Notes under the pieces: generated by a model
What the model was told of the DNA's origin: nothing
Database searches by the model: none
The model's input: the letters and a program-made list of their open reading frames with translations, nothing else
Translations under genes and position numbers: made by a program
Source of the DNA: VRUE01 sp963817905
Lineage (GTDB): Bacteria > Actinomycetota > Thermoleophilia > Solirubrobacterales > 70-9
DNA length: 64,000 bases
Direction of reading: 5' to 3'
NCBI GenBank assembly: GCA_963817905.1
Contig: CAWFPS010000001.1
Location: forward strand, 124,001-188,000
Part shown: positions 16,582-25,005 of the stretch, piece after piece
How positions within the stretch are numbered: position 1 is the stretch's first letter
Layout: every line of letters starts with the position of its first letter

Positions 16582-18720
16582 GCCGGAGCTGTCCGCGGCC
16601 CGTATGCGCTCAGGCATGTGCGGTCGGCCCTCTTCGTCGGCGACGATCACGGCTAGGAAGCCGAGCATGATCATCAGGATGTAGGGGCCGTGCGGGAAGG
16701 ACATGATGTCGAACAGGGCCGAAAGGACGAGGAACGCGCCCGTCGCCGCGGCGATGGCCAGGGCGGGGGGTGCTCGGCTCGGGCCACGGCGGCGGATTAT
16801 CGGCACGGCCGCGGCGATCGACAACCAAAGCATCAGGAGGTAGGCGGCGAGGCCGACCAGGCCGGTCTCGACGACCCGCATCAGCAGGTCGTTGTCGAGC
16901 ACGCGGTAGACGGTGTGGTCGTAGGAGCCGTAGCCGCGGCCGAAGGCGAGGTGGCTGAGCAGGTCGGGGCGGACGGCGTCGTAGTCGGAGACGCGGTCAC
17001 TGACGGTCGAGACGCCGAGCCGGTTGGGGGCGAACTGGTCGACGATCGAGCCCAGCGCGTTCGGGGCGAGGGCGGGGATGGCAAGGACAATGACGAGGCC
17101 GAGCGGGGCTAGGCGCAGCAGCTCGCGACGGCGGAAGTAGGCGAGCACGAGGCAGACGGTCAGCGGCGCCAGCAGGGCGCTCTTACGGTAGGTGGCGACC
17201 ATCGCCCCGAGCAGGATGCAGGTGGCGATCCCGCAGAGGATGCGCTCGCGGGTCCGGTTCGAGTGCATGACCCGGACGAGGGCGATCGGCAGGGCCATCG
17301 AGAGCATCCCGACCGCCTCGAGGCTGAGGTCGGCAGGACCGGCCACCGCCCGCCTGCCGATCTCGTCGAAGCCGCTGGTGTCGAGGGAAGTGACCTGGAA
17401 GAAGCTGGGTAGCAGCCTGCCCGACCAGGTGTAGAAGAGGTTCGTGCCGAAGCGGTACTCCCAGAGGATGCCCAGCGCGCAGGCGACGGCGAGCGCCAGG
17501 GTGAGGGTCATGAAGGGGCGGATCTCGGCCGGTCGCACGATGCTGGCGACGAGCAGGAAGATCGAGAAGAAGGCGGCCAGCAGGGTCAGCTTTTTGATCG
17601 CCAGGCCGAACTCGAGCGCCCCGGCGAGCGAGGGGGCGTTGAGGACCACGCTGAGAAAGGCGACGCCGACGAAGATCGCGACCGCCGCGTGGACCTTGGT
17701 GAAGCGCCAGCGCGGCGCGCCTGGCCCGCCGGCCGCCAGCGAGAGCAGCCAGGTGATCACGATTACCGGCAGGGCAACGCGGTCGATTTTGAGTTCGACT
17801 GGCAGCGAGGCCTGCAGGGCGATCGCGTTGATCGGCAGCAGCCAGAGCATGGCGATGAAGCCGGCCACCATCCAGGGCAGGACCCGCGTTGTGTGTGGCC
17901 AGCCGTCGGCCGCCGGCCGCTCGGCGGGCCGGGCCGGGGCAGGCGATCTATTTGGCGTCTCGCCGCCAGCGGGACCGGCGCCGGCGCGAAGCCAACCGCG
18001 CCTGACCTGGGCGAGCCCGAAGAGCAGTCCGAAGCAGATGAGGAAGGTGACGAGGAAGGTGAGCAGCGCAACCAATGGGCGCGCCATCGGTTCGAGCGTT
18101 TCGCCGTGGGCGGTGCCGAGCTGGGTGAGCGTTACCGGGGCGCCGGCGACGCGAACGCGGTGGGCGAGACCCCGCAGGTAGAAATTCGCCGCCGACACGG
18201 CGGCGTTGGCGAGGTCCTCCGCGGCGCTGACCGAGGGCGCCTGGGCGTAGATGTCAAGCACCGGAAGGCTGGTGCGCGCCTGGATTTCCAGCTTGTATGG
18301 ATCGCGGGCGACGCGGATCTCGCTGGCGCGGCGCTCGCTGTCGGGTTCGATGAAGGAGCGGGAAACGTTTTCGGTGACCTGCGTCTTCGCTGCGATCAGC
18401 CCGGGGTCGGCGCCGGTCAGGGCGGCGACCCGGTCGAGTACCGGGGGGCTGGTCATCAAGTTGGCGATCAGGTTGAGTCGCTTCGCCTGCGATTCGAAGT
18501 CGGTCAGCGTCGCCGGGCGGCGGGGCCCGGGCAGCCGGATCGCCGCGTGGGTGACGGCGCCTCCGTCGCGAAGGTGACGCAGCTCGATTCGGGGGGGCAG
18601 CAGGCTGAAGGTCGCCAGGCCGGCGACGGTGGCGATAGTCGCCACGATCGTCGAGGCAGTGGCAAAGGCGATCAGCCTGCGCCGGCGGGCGACTGCTTGG
18701 TTTGGGCCTTGCGTCGGCAT
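16525..18720 (-). CDS. Fusion of a Wzz-like co-polymerase to a Wzy/O-antigen ligase-like polymerase
   Basis: 731 residues. Residues 1-240 match the other Wzz-like proteins: membrane segment about 16-41, N-L-I-A-N-L-M-T-S-P-P at 83-93, V-L-D-I-Y-A-Q-A-P near 154-162, second membrane segment about 216-237. A Pro/Ala-rich linker (about 243-278) leads to a 10-12-segment membrane domain of the Wzy/WaaL type, with a long loop carrying R-G-Y-G-S-Y-D-H and N-D-L-L-M-R-V-V-E-T-G-L-V-G. So chain-length control and polymerisation appear to be in one chain. Start ATG 18720 is set by the Wzz homology; the frame stays open far upstream, but that part is antisense to other genes. Monocistronic and divergent from the GT2 at 18838. 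Confidence 0.82.
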   Translation of the reverse strand: MPTQGPNQAVARRRRLIAFATASTIVATIATVAGLATFSLLPPRIELRHLRDGGAVTHAAIRLPGPRRPATLTDFESQAKRLNLIANLMTSPPVLDRVAALTGADPGLIAAKTQVTENVSRSFIEPDSERRASEIRVARDPYKLEIQARTSLPVLDIYAQAPSVSAAEDLANAAVSAANFYLRGLAHRVRVAGAPVTLTQLGTAHGETLEPMARPLVALLTFLVTFLICFGLLFGLAQVRRGWLRAGAGPAGGETPNRSPAPARPAERPAADGWPHTTRVLPWMVAGFIAMLWLLPINAIALQASLPVELKIDRVALPVIVITWLLSLAAGGPGAPRWRFTKVHAAVAIFVGVAFLSVVLNAPSLAGALEFGLAIKKLTLLAAFFSIFLLVASIVRPAEIRPFMTLTLALAVACALGILWEYRFGTNLFYTWSGRLLPSFFQVTSLDTSGFDEIGRRAVAGPADLSLEAVGMLSMALPIALVRVMHSNRTRERILCGIATCILLGAMVATYRKSALLAPLTVCLVLAYFRRRELLRLAPLGLVIVLAIPALAPNALGSIVDQFAPNRLGVSTVSDRVSDYDAVRPDLLSHLAFGRGYGSYDHTVYRVLDNDLLMRVVETGLVGLAAYLLMLWLSIAAAVPIIRRRGPSRAPPALAIAAATGAFLVLSALFDIMSFPHGPYILMIMLGFLAVIVADEEGRPHMPERIRAADSSGSTHEAPAAEADSSVPILA

Positions 18721-18837
18721 TCGAGTACGGGCGGCAGCGGGCCGTCCCTGTCGAACCCAACGAGTAGGGGAGCGCCGGTCTTCCTCTTTGCGGCCTCCTG
18801 TCGCAAGCGGTTCCTGGCCCCAGACGTTTGTTCCGCG

Positions 18838-19836
18838 ATGGCACACAGTGAGAAGAGGCTGCTCGTGGTCAGCCCGGTCTACAACGAGGCCGCCAATCTG
18901 GAGCGCACGGCGCGCTCGCTGGAGGCGCAGTCCCGCCGGCCCGATCTTTGGCTGGTGGTGGACGACGGTTCTGGCGACGAGACCCTGGCGATTGCCCGCC
19001 GGCTCGAGCAGGAGCTCGAGTTCATGACCGTGGTCGAGGGTCCGGGGGAGATCGCGCCGGGCGCCGACAACCTCGGTCTGGCCCGCGAGGCGCATGCCTT
19101 CAACGCCGGGCTCGAGCTCGCCGGCTGGCGTGATTACGCGCTGATCGGCAAGCTCGACGGCGACGTCGAGCTGCCGCCAGGGTGGTTCGCCGAGCTGATT
19201 GCGCACTTCGAGACGGATCCGACGCTCGGCCTCGCCGCGGGCCGCCTGGCCGAGCCGGCTCGCACGGGCTGGCAGACGATCCCGATCCCCGACCACCACG
19301 TCCACGGCGCGGTAAAGCTCTACAGCCGCAGGTGCCTGGAGGCGATCGGCGGCATCCAGCCGCGTCTCAGTTGGGACACGATCGACGAGACGTACGCGCG
19401 GATGCGCGGCTTCGCGACGCGCTCCTTTCCCGAGCTCATCGCCCGGCATCACCGTCCCTACGGCTCGGCGGACGGGCGGCTGCGGGGCCGCGCCCGGCAC
19501 GGCGAGTGCGCCTGGGTTCTGCACTATGGGCTGCTCTGGGTGGCGCTGCGATCGCTCAAGGTCGCTCGTGTTCCGCCGCGGGGCCTCTCCGGCTTGGCCT
19601 TCCTCGGTGGCTATCTGGCCGCAGCTGCCAGGCGGGTGCCGAGGGTTGAGGACCGGGAGTTCCGCCGCTTCGTCCGCACCGAGTTGCGGGCGCGGCTGAT
19701 GCGACCGCTTCGCGGCCGGCCCCGATCGAGGCGGAAACATCGGCCTCCCGGGCTCGTTGGTTCCCCGACTGTTCAAAACTACGAGACCTCTCGCCCGGAG
19801 GAGACAAATGCAGATCAACTCGAAGAAGCGCGATAA
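18838..19836 (+). CDS. Glycosyltransferase family 2
   Basis: 332 residues from ATG 18838; in-frame sequence upstream is antisense to the Wzz-Wzy gene. Motifs: L-L-V-V-S-P-V-Y-N-E-A-A-N-L, L-V-V-D-D-G-S-G-D-E-T, I-G-K-L-D-G-D-V-E-L-P as the DxD, then W-D-T-I-D-E-T-Y-A-R. The basic C-terminal tail (R-P-R-S-R-R-K-H-R) may hold it at the membrane. It opens the second rightward operon and is followed after 18 bases by the epimerase. Likely transfers a sugar to the lipid-linked repeat unit. Confidence 0.86.
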   Translation: MAHSEKRLLVVSPVYNEAANLERTARSLEAQSRRPDLWLVVDDGSGDETLAIARRLEQELEFMTVVEGPGEIAPGADNLGLAREAHAFNAGLELAGWRDYALIGKLDGDVELPPGWFAELIAHFETDPTLGLAAGRLAEPARTGWQTIPIPDHHVHGAVKLYSRRCLEAIGGIQPRLSWDTIDETYARMRGFATRSFPELIARHHRPYGSADGRLRGRARHGECAWVLHYGLLWVALRSLKVARVPPRGLSGLAFLGGYLAAAARRVPRVEDREFRRFVRTELRARLMRPLRGRPRSRRKHRPPGLVGSPTVQNYETSRPEETNADQLEEAR

Positions 19837-19854
19837 GGCAGCCGGGAGGCCGTC

Positions 19855-20860
19855 ATGATCGAGGGTGGAAGGCACCTCGTCACCGGCGGCGCCGGCACGA
19901 TCGGCTCGACCCTGGTCGACCAGCTGGTCGAGGCGGGCGCGGCCGAGGTGATCGTGCTCGACAACTTCGTCCGCGGCCGGCGCCAGAACCTCGAGTGGGC
20001 GCAGGCGAACGGCAACGTCACCGTGGTCGAGGGCGACGTCTGCGACAAGCAGCTGGTCGGGGAGCTTAGCGGCGGCATCGACGTCGTCTTCCACCAGGCC
20101 GCGATCCGCATCACCCAGTGCGCGGAGGAGCCGCGGCTGGCGCTTGAGGTCTTGGTCGACGGCACCTTCAACGTGGTCGAGGCCGCCGCCAAAGCGGAGG
20201 TGCGCAGGCTGGTCGCCGCCTCCTCGGCATCGGTCTACGGGCTCGCCACCGAGTTCCCCACCGACGAGCTGCATCACCCATACGCCAACGACACGCTCTA
20301 CGGCGCCGCCAAGACCTTCAACGAGGGGCTGCTGCGCAGCTACCAGGCGATGAGTGGCCTCGACTACGTCGCCCTGCGCTACTTCAACGTCTACGGGCCG
20401 CGGATGGACGTCCACGGCGTCTACACCGAGGTACTGGTGCGCTGGATGGAGCGGATCGTCGCCGGCGAACCGCCACTGATCTTCGGCGACGGCACGCAGA
20501 CGATGGACTTCGTCTGCGTTCCCGACATCGCCCGCGCCAACTTGCTCGCCGCCAATGCCGACGTGACCGACGCGGTCTTCAATGTCGCCAGCGGTGTCGA
20601 GACCAGCCTGCAGGAGCTGGCCGAGACACTGCTGCGGGTGATGGGCTCCGACCTGGCGATCGAGTACGGGCCCGAGCGGGCCGTGAACCGCGTGCCGCGC
20701 CGCCTCGCCGACACCGCAGCGGCGAAGCGGGAGCTCGGCTTCGAGGCCAGAGATCGGACTCGAGGAGGGCCTCGATATGCTGGTCGAGTGGTGGCGGTCG
20801 AGCAGCAGCGGGGCTGGCGCGCCGGGTCGGGCCGGGCTGGTCGCCTCGGAGGCTTCCTGA
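19855..20860 (+). CDS. NAD-dependent epimerase/dehydratase, frameshifted near 20747
   Basis: An extended SDR of about 334 residues once the frame is repaired: T-G-G-A-G-T-I-G-S at the N-terminus, A-S-S-A-S-V-Y-G, catalytic L-Y-G-A-A-K, R-Y-F-N-V-Y-G-P-R, and V-C-V-P-D-I-A-R-A-N. This is the UDP-sugar 4-epimerase/dehydratase pattern. After K-R-E-L-G-F the frame degenerates; the expected end (E-I-G-L-E-E-G-L-D-M-L-V-E-W-W) continues one base over and stops at TGA 20858-20860, sharing its last base with the next ATG. An extra base in the GG/CC at about 20745-20749 explains it. ATG 19855 has GGGAGG about 6 bases upstream. The apparent 713-residue fusion with the aminotransferase is therefore not real. 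Confidence 0.82.
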
Positions 20861-21996
20861 TGGAGGTGCCCTTCGCCAAGCCGTGGTTCGGCGGCGGCGA
20901 GGCCGAGGCCGTGGCCGAGGTGATCGCCTCGGGCTGGCTGACCCAGGGCCCGCGGGTGGAGGAGTTCGAGCGCGCCTTCGCGGCCCGCGTCGGCGCGCCG
21001 GAGGCGGTCGCCACGACCAGCTGCACCACCGCCCTGCAGCTCTCGCTCTACGCCTCGGGGGTCGGACCGGGAGACGAGGTGATCGTCCCCTCGCTCTCCT
21101 TCATCGCCACCGCCAACGCGGTCTGGCAGTGCGGCGCGACGCCGGTCTTCGCCGACGTCGACCCTGCCACCTGCAACCTCGACCCCGCCGACGTCGAGCG
21201 GCGTTTGACGCCGCGCACGAAAGCGGTGATCCCCGTCCACCAGGTCGGCCTGCCGGCCGACATGGAGTGCTTTCTCGGTCTGGCCGAGCGCCACGGACTG
21301 ACCCTGGTCGAGGACGCCGCCTGCGCGATCGGCGCGCTTTACCGAGGCCGGCCGATCGGCTCACTCGGGCCACTCGCCTGCTTCTCATTTCACCCGCGCA
21401 AGGTCATCACCTGCGGCGAGGGCGGGATGATCGCCGTCCACGATCCTCATCTCGCCGAGCGGCTGCGGCGGCTGCGCACGCACGCGATGGACCAGTCGGC
21501 GCTTGCCCGCCACAAGGCCCGCGACGTGGTCGTCGAGCACTACCCCGAGCGCGGCTGGAACGCGCGGATGACCGACCTCCAGGCCGCGGTCGGACTGCGC
21601 CAGCTCGACGTCCTCGACACGATCCTCGCCGAGCGTCGCCGTCTTGCCCATCGCTACTCGCAGGCCCTGGTGGAAATCCCCTGGATCGAGGTCCCCCGCG
21701 ATCCTGCCTACGCCGAGCGGACCTGGCAGTCCTACCCGGTGCGGATCGCCGCCGAGGCTCCGCTCGGGGCGGAAGAGCTGATGCGGGCGCTCTTGCGGCA
21801 GGGGGTTGCCACCCGCCGCGGGGTGATGGCGATCCACCGCGAGGGCGCCTACGCCGACACCGCTGTCAGCCTGCCGCACACCGAGGCGGCGGCGCGAGAG
21901 GTCGTGCTGCTGCCGCTCTTCCCTGGGCTAGAGGACGAGGCGCAGGACTTCGTGATCGATTGCGTGGCCCAGGTCGGAATCGCCGAGGTGGCGTGA
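20860..21996 (+). CDS. DegT/DnrJ/EryC1/StrS aminotransferase (copy 1)
   Basis: 378 residues. PLP-dependent transaminase that aminates keto-sugar nucleotides. Motifs: V-A-T-T-S-C-T-T-A-L-Q-L-S-L (cofactor phosphate site), V-I-V-P-S-L-S-F-I-A-T-A-N-A, L-V-E-D-A-A-C-A-I-G, and F-S-F-H-P-R-K-V-I-T-C-G-E-G-G with the Schiff-base lysine. ATG 20860 overlaps the preceding TGA by one base. It sits between the epimerase/dehydratase and the initiating sugar transferase, which suggests an amino sugar in the repeat unit, possibly its first sugar. A second DegT enzyme is at 45539-46696. Confidence 0.9.
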   Translation: MEVPFAKPWFGGGEAEAVAEVIASGWLTQGPRVEEFERAFAARVGAPEAVATTSCTTALQLSLYASGVGPGDEVIVPSLSFIATANAVWQCGATPVFADVDPATCNLDPADVERRLTPRTKAVIPVHQVGLPADMECFLGLAERHGLTLVEDAACAIGALYRGRPIGSLGPLACFSFHPRKVITCGEGGMIAVHDPHLAERLRRLRTHAMDQSALARHKARDVVVEHYPERGWNARMTDLQAAVGLRQLDVLDTILAERRRLAHRYSQALVEIPWIEVPRDPAYAERTWQSYPVRIAAEAPLGAEELMRALLRQGVATRRGVMAIHREGAYADTAVSLPHTEAAAREVVLLPLFPGLEDEAQDFVIDCVAQVGIAEVA

Positions 21997-22680
21997 GCGC
22001 GGAGCCGACAAGCCGGACCGCGTCGAGCACCGAGGGCTCGATTTGCCTTCAACGCCTCCGAGGCTGCGATTCGCCTTCTGGACATCGTCGGCGCGTCCGT
22101 CGCCCTGGTCCTTCTATCGCCGCTGCTGCTGGTCGTGGCGCTCGTGGTCAGGCTCGACTCGCCGGGCCGTGCGATCTTCAGGCAGCGCCGCCTGGGCAGG
22201 GACCTCGAGCCCTTCTCGGTCGCCAAGTTCCGCACGATGAGGCAGGGCGCTGACACCGAGGCCGGCGCCCACCGTTCCCACGTCGAGCAGATGATGGCCG
22301 ACGAGGAGCGGCGCGGGACGCGGGCGATGTCGAAGCTGCAGGAGGACGCTCGCGTCACCCGCGTCGGTAGCTTCCTGCGCCGAACCAGCATCGACGAGCT
22401 GCCGCAGCTGTGGAACGTGCTGCGCGGCGAGATGTCGCTGGTCGGCCCGCGACCGCCGATCCAGTACGAGGTCGACCGCTATCCGCCAGAGGCGTTTCGC
22501 CGCTTCGAGGTGCGCCCCGGAGTGACCGGCCTCTGGCAGGTGCGTGGCCGCAGCCTGCTCACCTTCAAGCAGATGATCGCGCTCGACACCGAGTACATCG
22601 AAACCCGCTCACCCGCGCTCAACCTGAAGATTCTTTTGCTCACCCTGCCGACCGTGATCCACGGCAAGGGCGCGGCGTGA
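21993..22680 (+). CDS. Initiating undecaprenyl-phosphate sugar-phosphate transferase, frameshifted near 22035
   Basis: A Bac_transf-family enzyme of about 228 residues that transfers a sugar-1-phosphate to undecaprenyl phosphate and so starts the repeat unit. It has one N-terminal membrane segment (L-L-D-I-V-G-A-S-V-A-L-V-L-L), then F-R-Q-R-R-L-G, K-F-R-T-M-R, T-S-I-D-E-L-P-Q-L-W-N-V-L, S-L-V-G-P-R-P-P and G-V-T-G-L-W-Q-V-R-G-R-S. The membrane segment has no start codon in its own frame. GTG 21993, overlapping the previous stop in GTGA, begins a short hydrophilic lead-in that joins this frame if one G is removed from the GGG at 22034-22036. Essential step of the pathway. Confidence 0.85.
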
Positions 22681-23934
22681 GCGGCTCACGCTGCGGCCGG
22701 GCTCTGCTGATCAGCGAGAACGCGCCGCTCCCCGGTGACCGTCGTGTCTGGAACGAGGCCCGGACGCTGGTCGATGTCGGCTGGGAGGTGGTCGCGGTCT
22801 GCGCTGCGGCAGCGGACCGTTCACAGCCCGCGAGCGAGACGATCGAGGGGATCGATGTCTACCGCTATCCCCTGCGACCGGCCGCCGGCGCACTCGGGTA
22901 TGCACGGGAGTACGCCCAGGCGCTCTGGCGGATCCGGAAGCTGGTGCGGCGATTGCAGCGCGAGCGACCGTTCGACCTCGTTCACGCGGCCAACCCGCCC
23001 GACTTCCTCCTTCTCGCCGCTCGTTCGGCCCGCCGGCGCGGCGCTCGTTTTGTCTTCGACCATCACGACCTGACCCCGGAGCTCTTTCGCTCCCGCTTCG
23101 GTCGTGGCGGGATTCCGCACCGGGCGCTGCTGGCGATCGAGCGGCGGGCGATGCGCTCCGCGGATGTCGTGATCTCGACCAACGAGTCCTACCGGCAAAT
23201 CGCGATCGAGCGTGGGGGGGTGGACCCCGAGGACGTCTTCGTCGTCCGCAACGGTCCCGACCTCGACCGCTTCCAGCCAGTACCGGCGGACCCGGACCTG
23301 CGCCGCGGCCGCCGTTACCTGCTCGCCTACCTGGGGGTGATGGGCCCGCAGGACGGCATCGACCATGCCCTGCGTTCGCTGTCGGCGCTGCGCGAGATGC
23401 GCGGGTGAGGACTGGCACGCCGTCTTCATCGGCGAGGGGGAGGTGCGCGGGGAGATGGAAATGCTGGCGGTGGAGCTGGGAATCGGGGGCTCGGTCGAGT
23501 TCGCCGGCTGGCGCGGCGACGATGACATCCGCCGCATCCTCTCGAGCGCGGACGTGGGCCTCGAGCCAGATCCGCCCAGCCCGCTCAACGACCGCTCGAC
23601 GATGATCAAGGTCGCCGAGTACATGGCGATGGGCTGTCCCGTCGTCGCCTACGACCTGAAGGAGACCCGTGTCTCGGCCGGCGAGGCTGCCGCCTACGCG
23701 GAGGCGCCGACGCCCGCGGCGCTGGGGCGGTGCGTTCACCAGCTGCTCGAGGACCCGGAACGTCGGCGACAGATGGCACAGTTCGGCCGTGAACGGGTGG
23801 TCGATCTCTCCTGGCAACGGTCCGCGACGGCTCTCATCGCCGCCTATGAGCGGGCGATGGGGCGGGAGACGCAGGCGGTTGGAAGCGGCGCCCGCGGCGG
23901 CTCGCCGGCGGCCGGGGTCGGGGTGAGCGGATGA
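22677..23934 (+). CDS. Glycosyltransferase family 4, frameshifted near 23404
   Basis: About 418 residues after repair. The N-terminal half (from GTG 22677, in a GTGA overlap) has L-I-S-E-N-A-P-L-P-G-D-R-R-V-W-N-E-A, F-D-H-H-D-L-T-P-E-L and V-V-R-N-G-P-D-L-D-R-F. The C-terminal half continues in another frame with D-W-H-A-V-F-I-G-E-G-E, F-A-G-W, G-L-E-P-D-P-P-S-P-L-N-D and I-K-V-A-E-Y-M-A-M-G-C-P-V-V. Removing one G from the GGG at 23403-23405 fuses them. The donor-binding half carries the GT4 acidic region (N-D-R-S-T-M-I-K-V-A-E-Y-M-A-M-G), so a repaired protein would be complete. Confidence 0.83.
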
Positions 23935-24917
23935 GCCGCAGGGGCCGGCAGGGGCTGACCGCGGTGGTCGCGCTCTGCGCAGTCGCGGTCGCCGCCTACC
24001 TGGTCCTCGACTCACCGAGCTCGAGTGGCGAGCCGCCCAGCGCGCAGCCAGTCGGCGCCGGCGGCCCAACCGAGATCGTCGGCTCATCGCTGATGGTGCG
24101 CGCGGTCAACAGAAGCGATCCGCTCGCCAACGGCCGCGCTTTCGTCATCAAGGGCGGCCATCCGCGGCAGCTGGACGGCCCCGAGCTCGATTGCGAGCGG
24201 GTCTATTACGCGGCCGGCCGTGGCCTCTGCCTCGCCGCCGCCGACACCGAAAGCGGTTACGAAGCGACGATCTTCGACTCTTCGCTGGGAACGCTGTTCC
24301 GGATTCCGCTGGCCGGCGTGCCATCGCGAGCGCGAGTCTCGAGCGATGGCCGCTTCGGCGCGATGACCGTGTTCGTCAACGGCCACGCCTACCTCGAGAC
24401 CGGCGGCTACTCGACTGAGACGACGATCGTCGATATGCGCACCGGCCAGCAGGTGGCAAACCTCGAGAGCTTCAAGGTGAGCAAGGGGGAAAGGCCCTTC
24501 GACGCGGTCGATTTCAACTTCTGGGGCGTCACCTTCGCCGCCGACTCGAACCGCTTCTACGCAACCCTGCGCACGAAGGGGCGCTACTACCTGGTCGAAG
24601 GCGACGTGGCGGCGCGGAGGATGCGGGTCATACGCAACCACGTCGAGTGCCCGGGGCTCTCGCCCGACGGGACCCGGATCGCCTACAAGAGCCGCATCGC
24701 CAACGAAAACCGGTGGCAGCTAAAGGTCCTCGACCTCGCCACGATGCAGGCCCACGACGTTGCCGAGCAGCGGCCGATCGACGACCAGGTGGAGTGGCTC
24801 GACGACGAAACCCTGGTCTACTCGAACAGCTTCGACGTCTACACGGTTCCCGCCAACGGCAGCGGCGCGCCCAGGCTCGTCGTGCGCGACGCGAGCTCGC
24901 CCGTGGCACTGCGCTAA
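23931..24917 (+). CDS. Exported beta-propeller (PD40/TolB-like) protein
   Basis: 328 residues. A single N-terminal hydrophobic segment (L-T-A-V-V-A-L-C-A-V-A-V-A-A-Y-L-V-L) without a lipobox acts as signal or anchor, followed by a Ser/Pro-rich linker. The rest is repeats with S-S-D-G-R-F-G-A-M, S-P-D-G-T-R-I-A-Y-K-S-R and W-L-D-D-E-T-L-V-Y-S, typical of TolB/PD40 propeller blades. The ATG overlaps the preceding stop (ATGA), so it belongs to the glycan operon, and the giant surface protein gene follows. Possible role: binding the exported glycan or a surface partner; this is inference from position. Confidence 0.75.
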   Translation: MSRRGRQGLTAVVALCAVAVAAYLVLDSPSSSGEPPSAQPVGAGGPTEIVGSSLMVRAVNRSDPLANGRAFVIKGGHPRQLDGPELDCERVYYAAGRGLCLAAADTESGYEATIFDSSLGTLFRIPLAGVPSRARVSSDGRFGAMTVFVNGHAYLETGGYSTETTIVDMRTGQQVANLESFKVSKGERPFDAVDFNFWGVTFAADSNRFYATLRTKGRYYLVEGDVAARRMRVIRNHVECPGLSPDGTRIAYKSRIANENRWQLKVLDLATMQAHDVAEQRPIDDQVEWLDDETLVYSNSFDVYTVPANGSGAPRLVVRDASSPVALR

Positions 24918-25005
24918 GGCAACTCTCAACGTTTAGTAGAGGGTTAGTGCCGAGTTCTGGTATCGGCGGTAAAAAAACGTCGCCCCAGCGACCGTTGCTC
25001 CACTA

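Noticed and set aside
18721..21294. Leftward open frame extending the Wzz-Wzy gene to 1,589 codons
   Set aside because: The upstream part is antisense to a GT2, an epimerase and an aminotransferase and has no protein character; homology to the Wzz paralogues starts at ATG 18720.
19855..21996. A natural epimerase-aminotransferase fusion
   Set aside because: The epimerase C-terminus continues in another frame to a TGA that overlaps the aminotransferase ATG; the fusion arises from one extra base near 20747.
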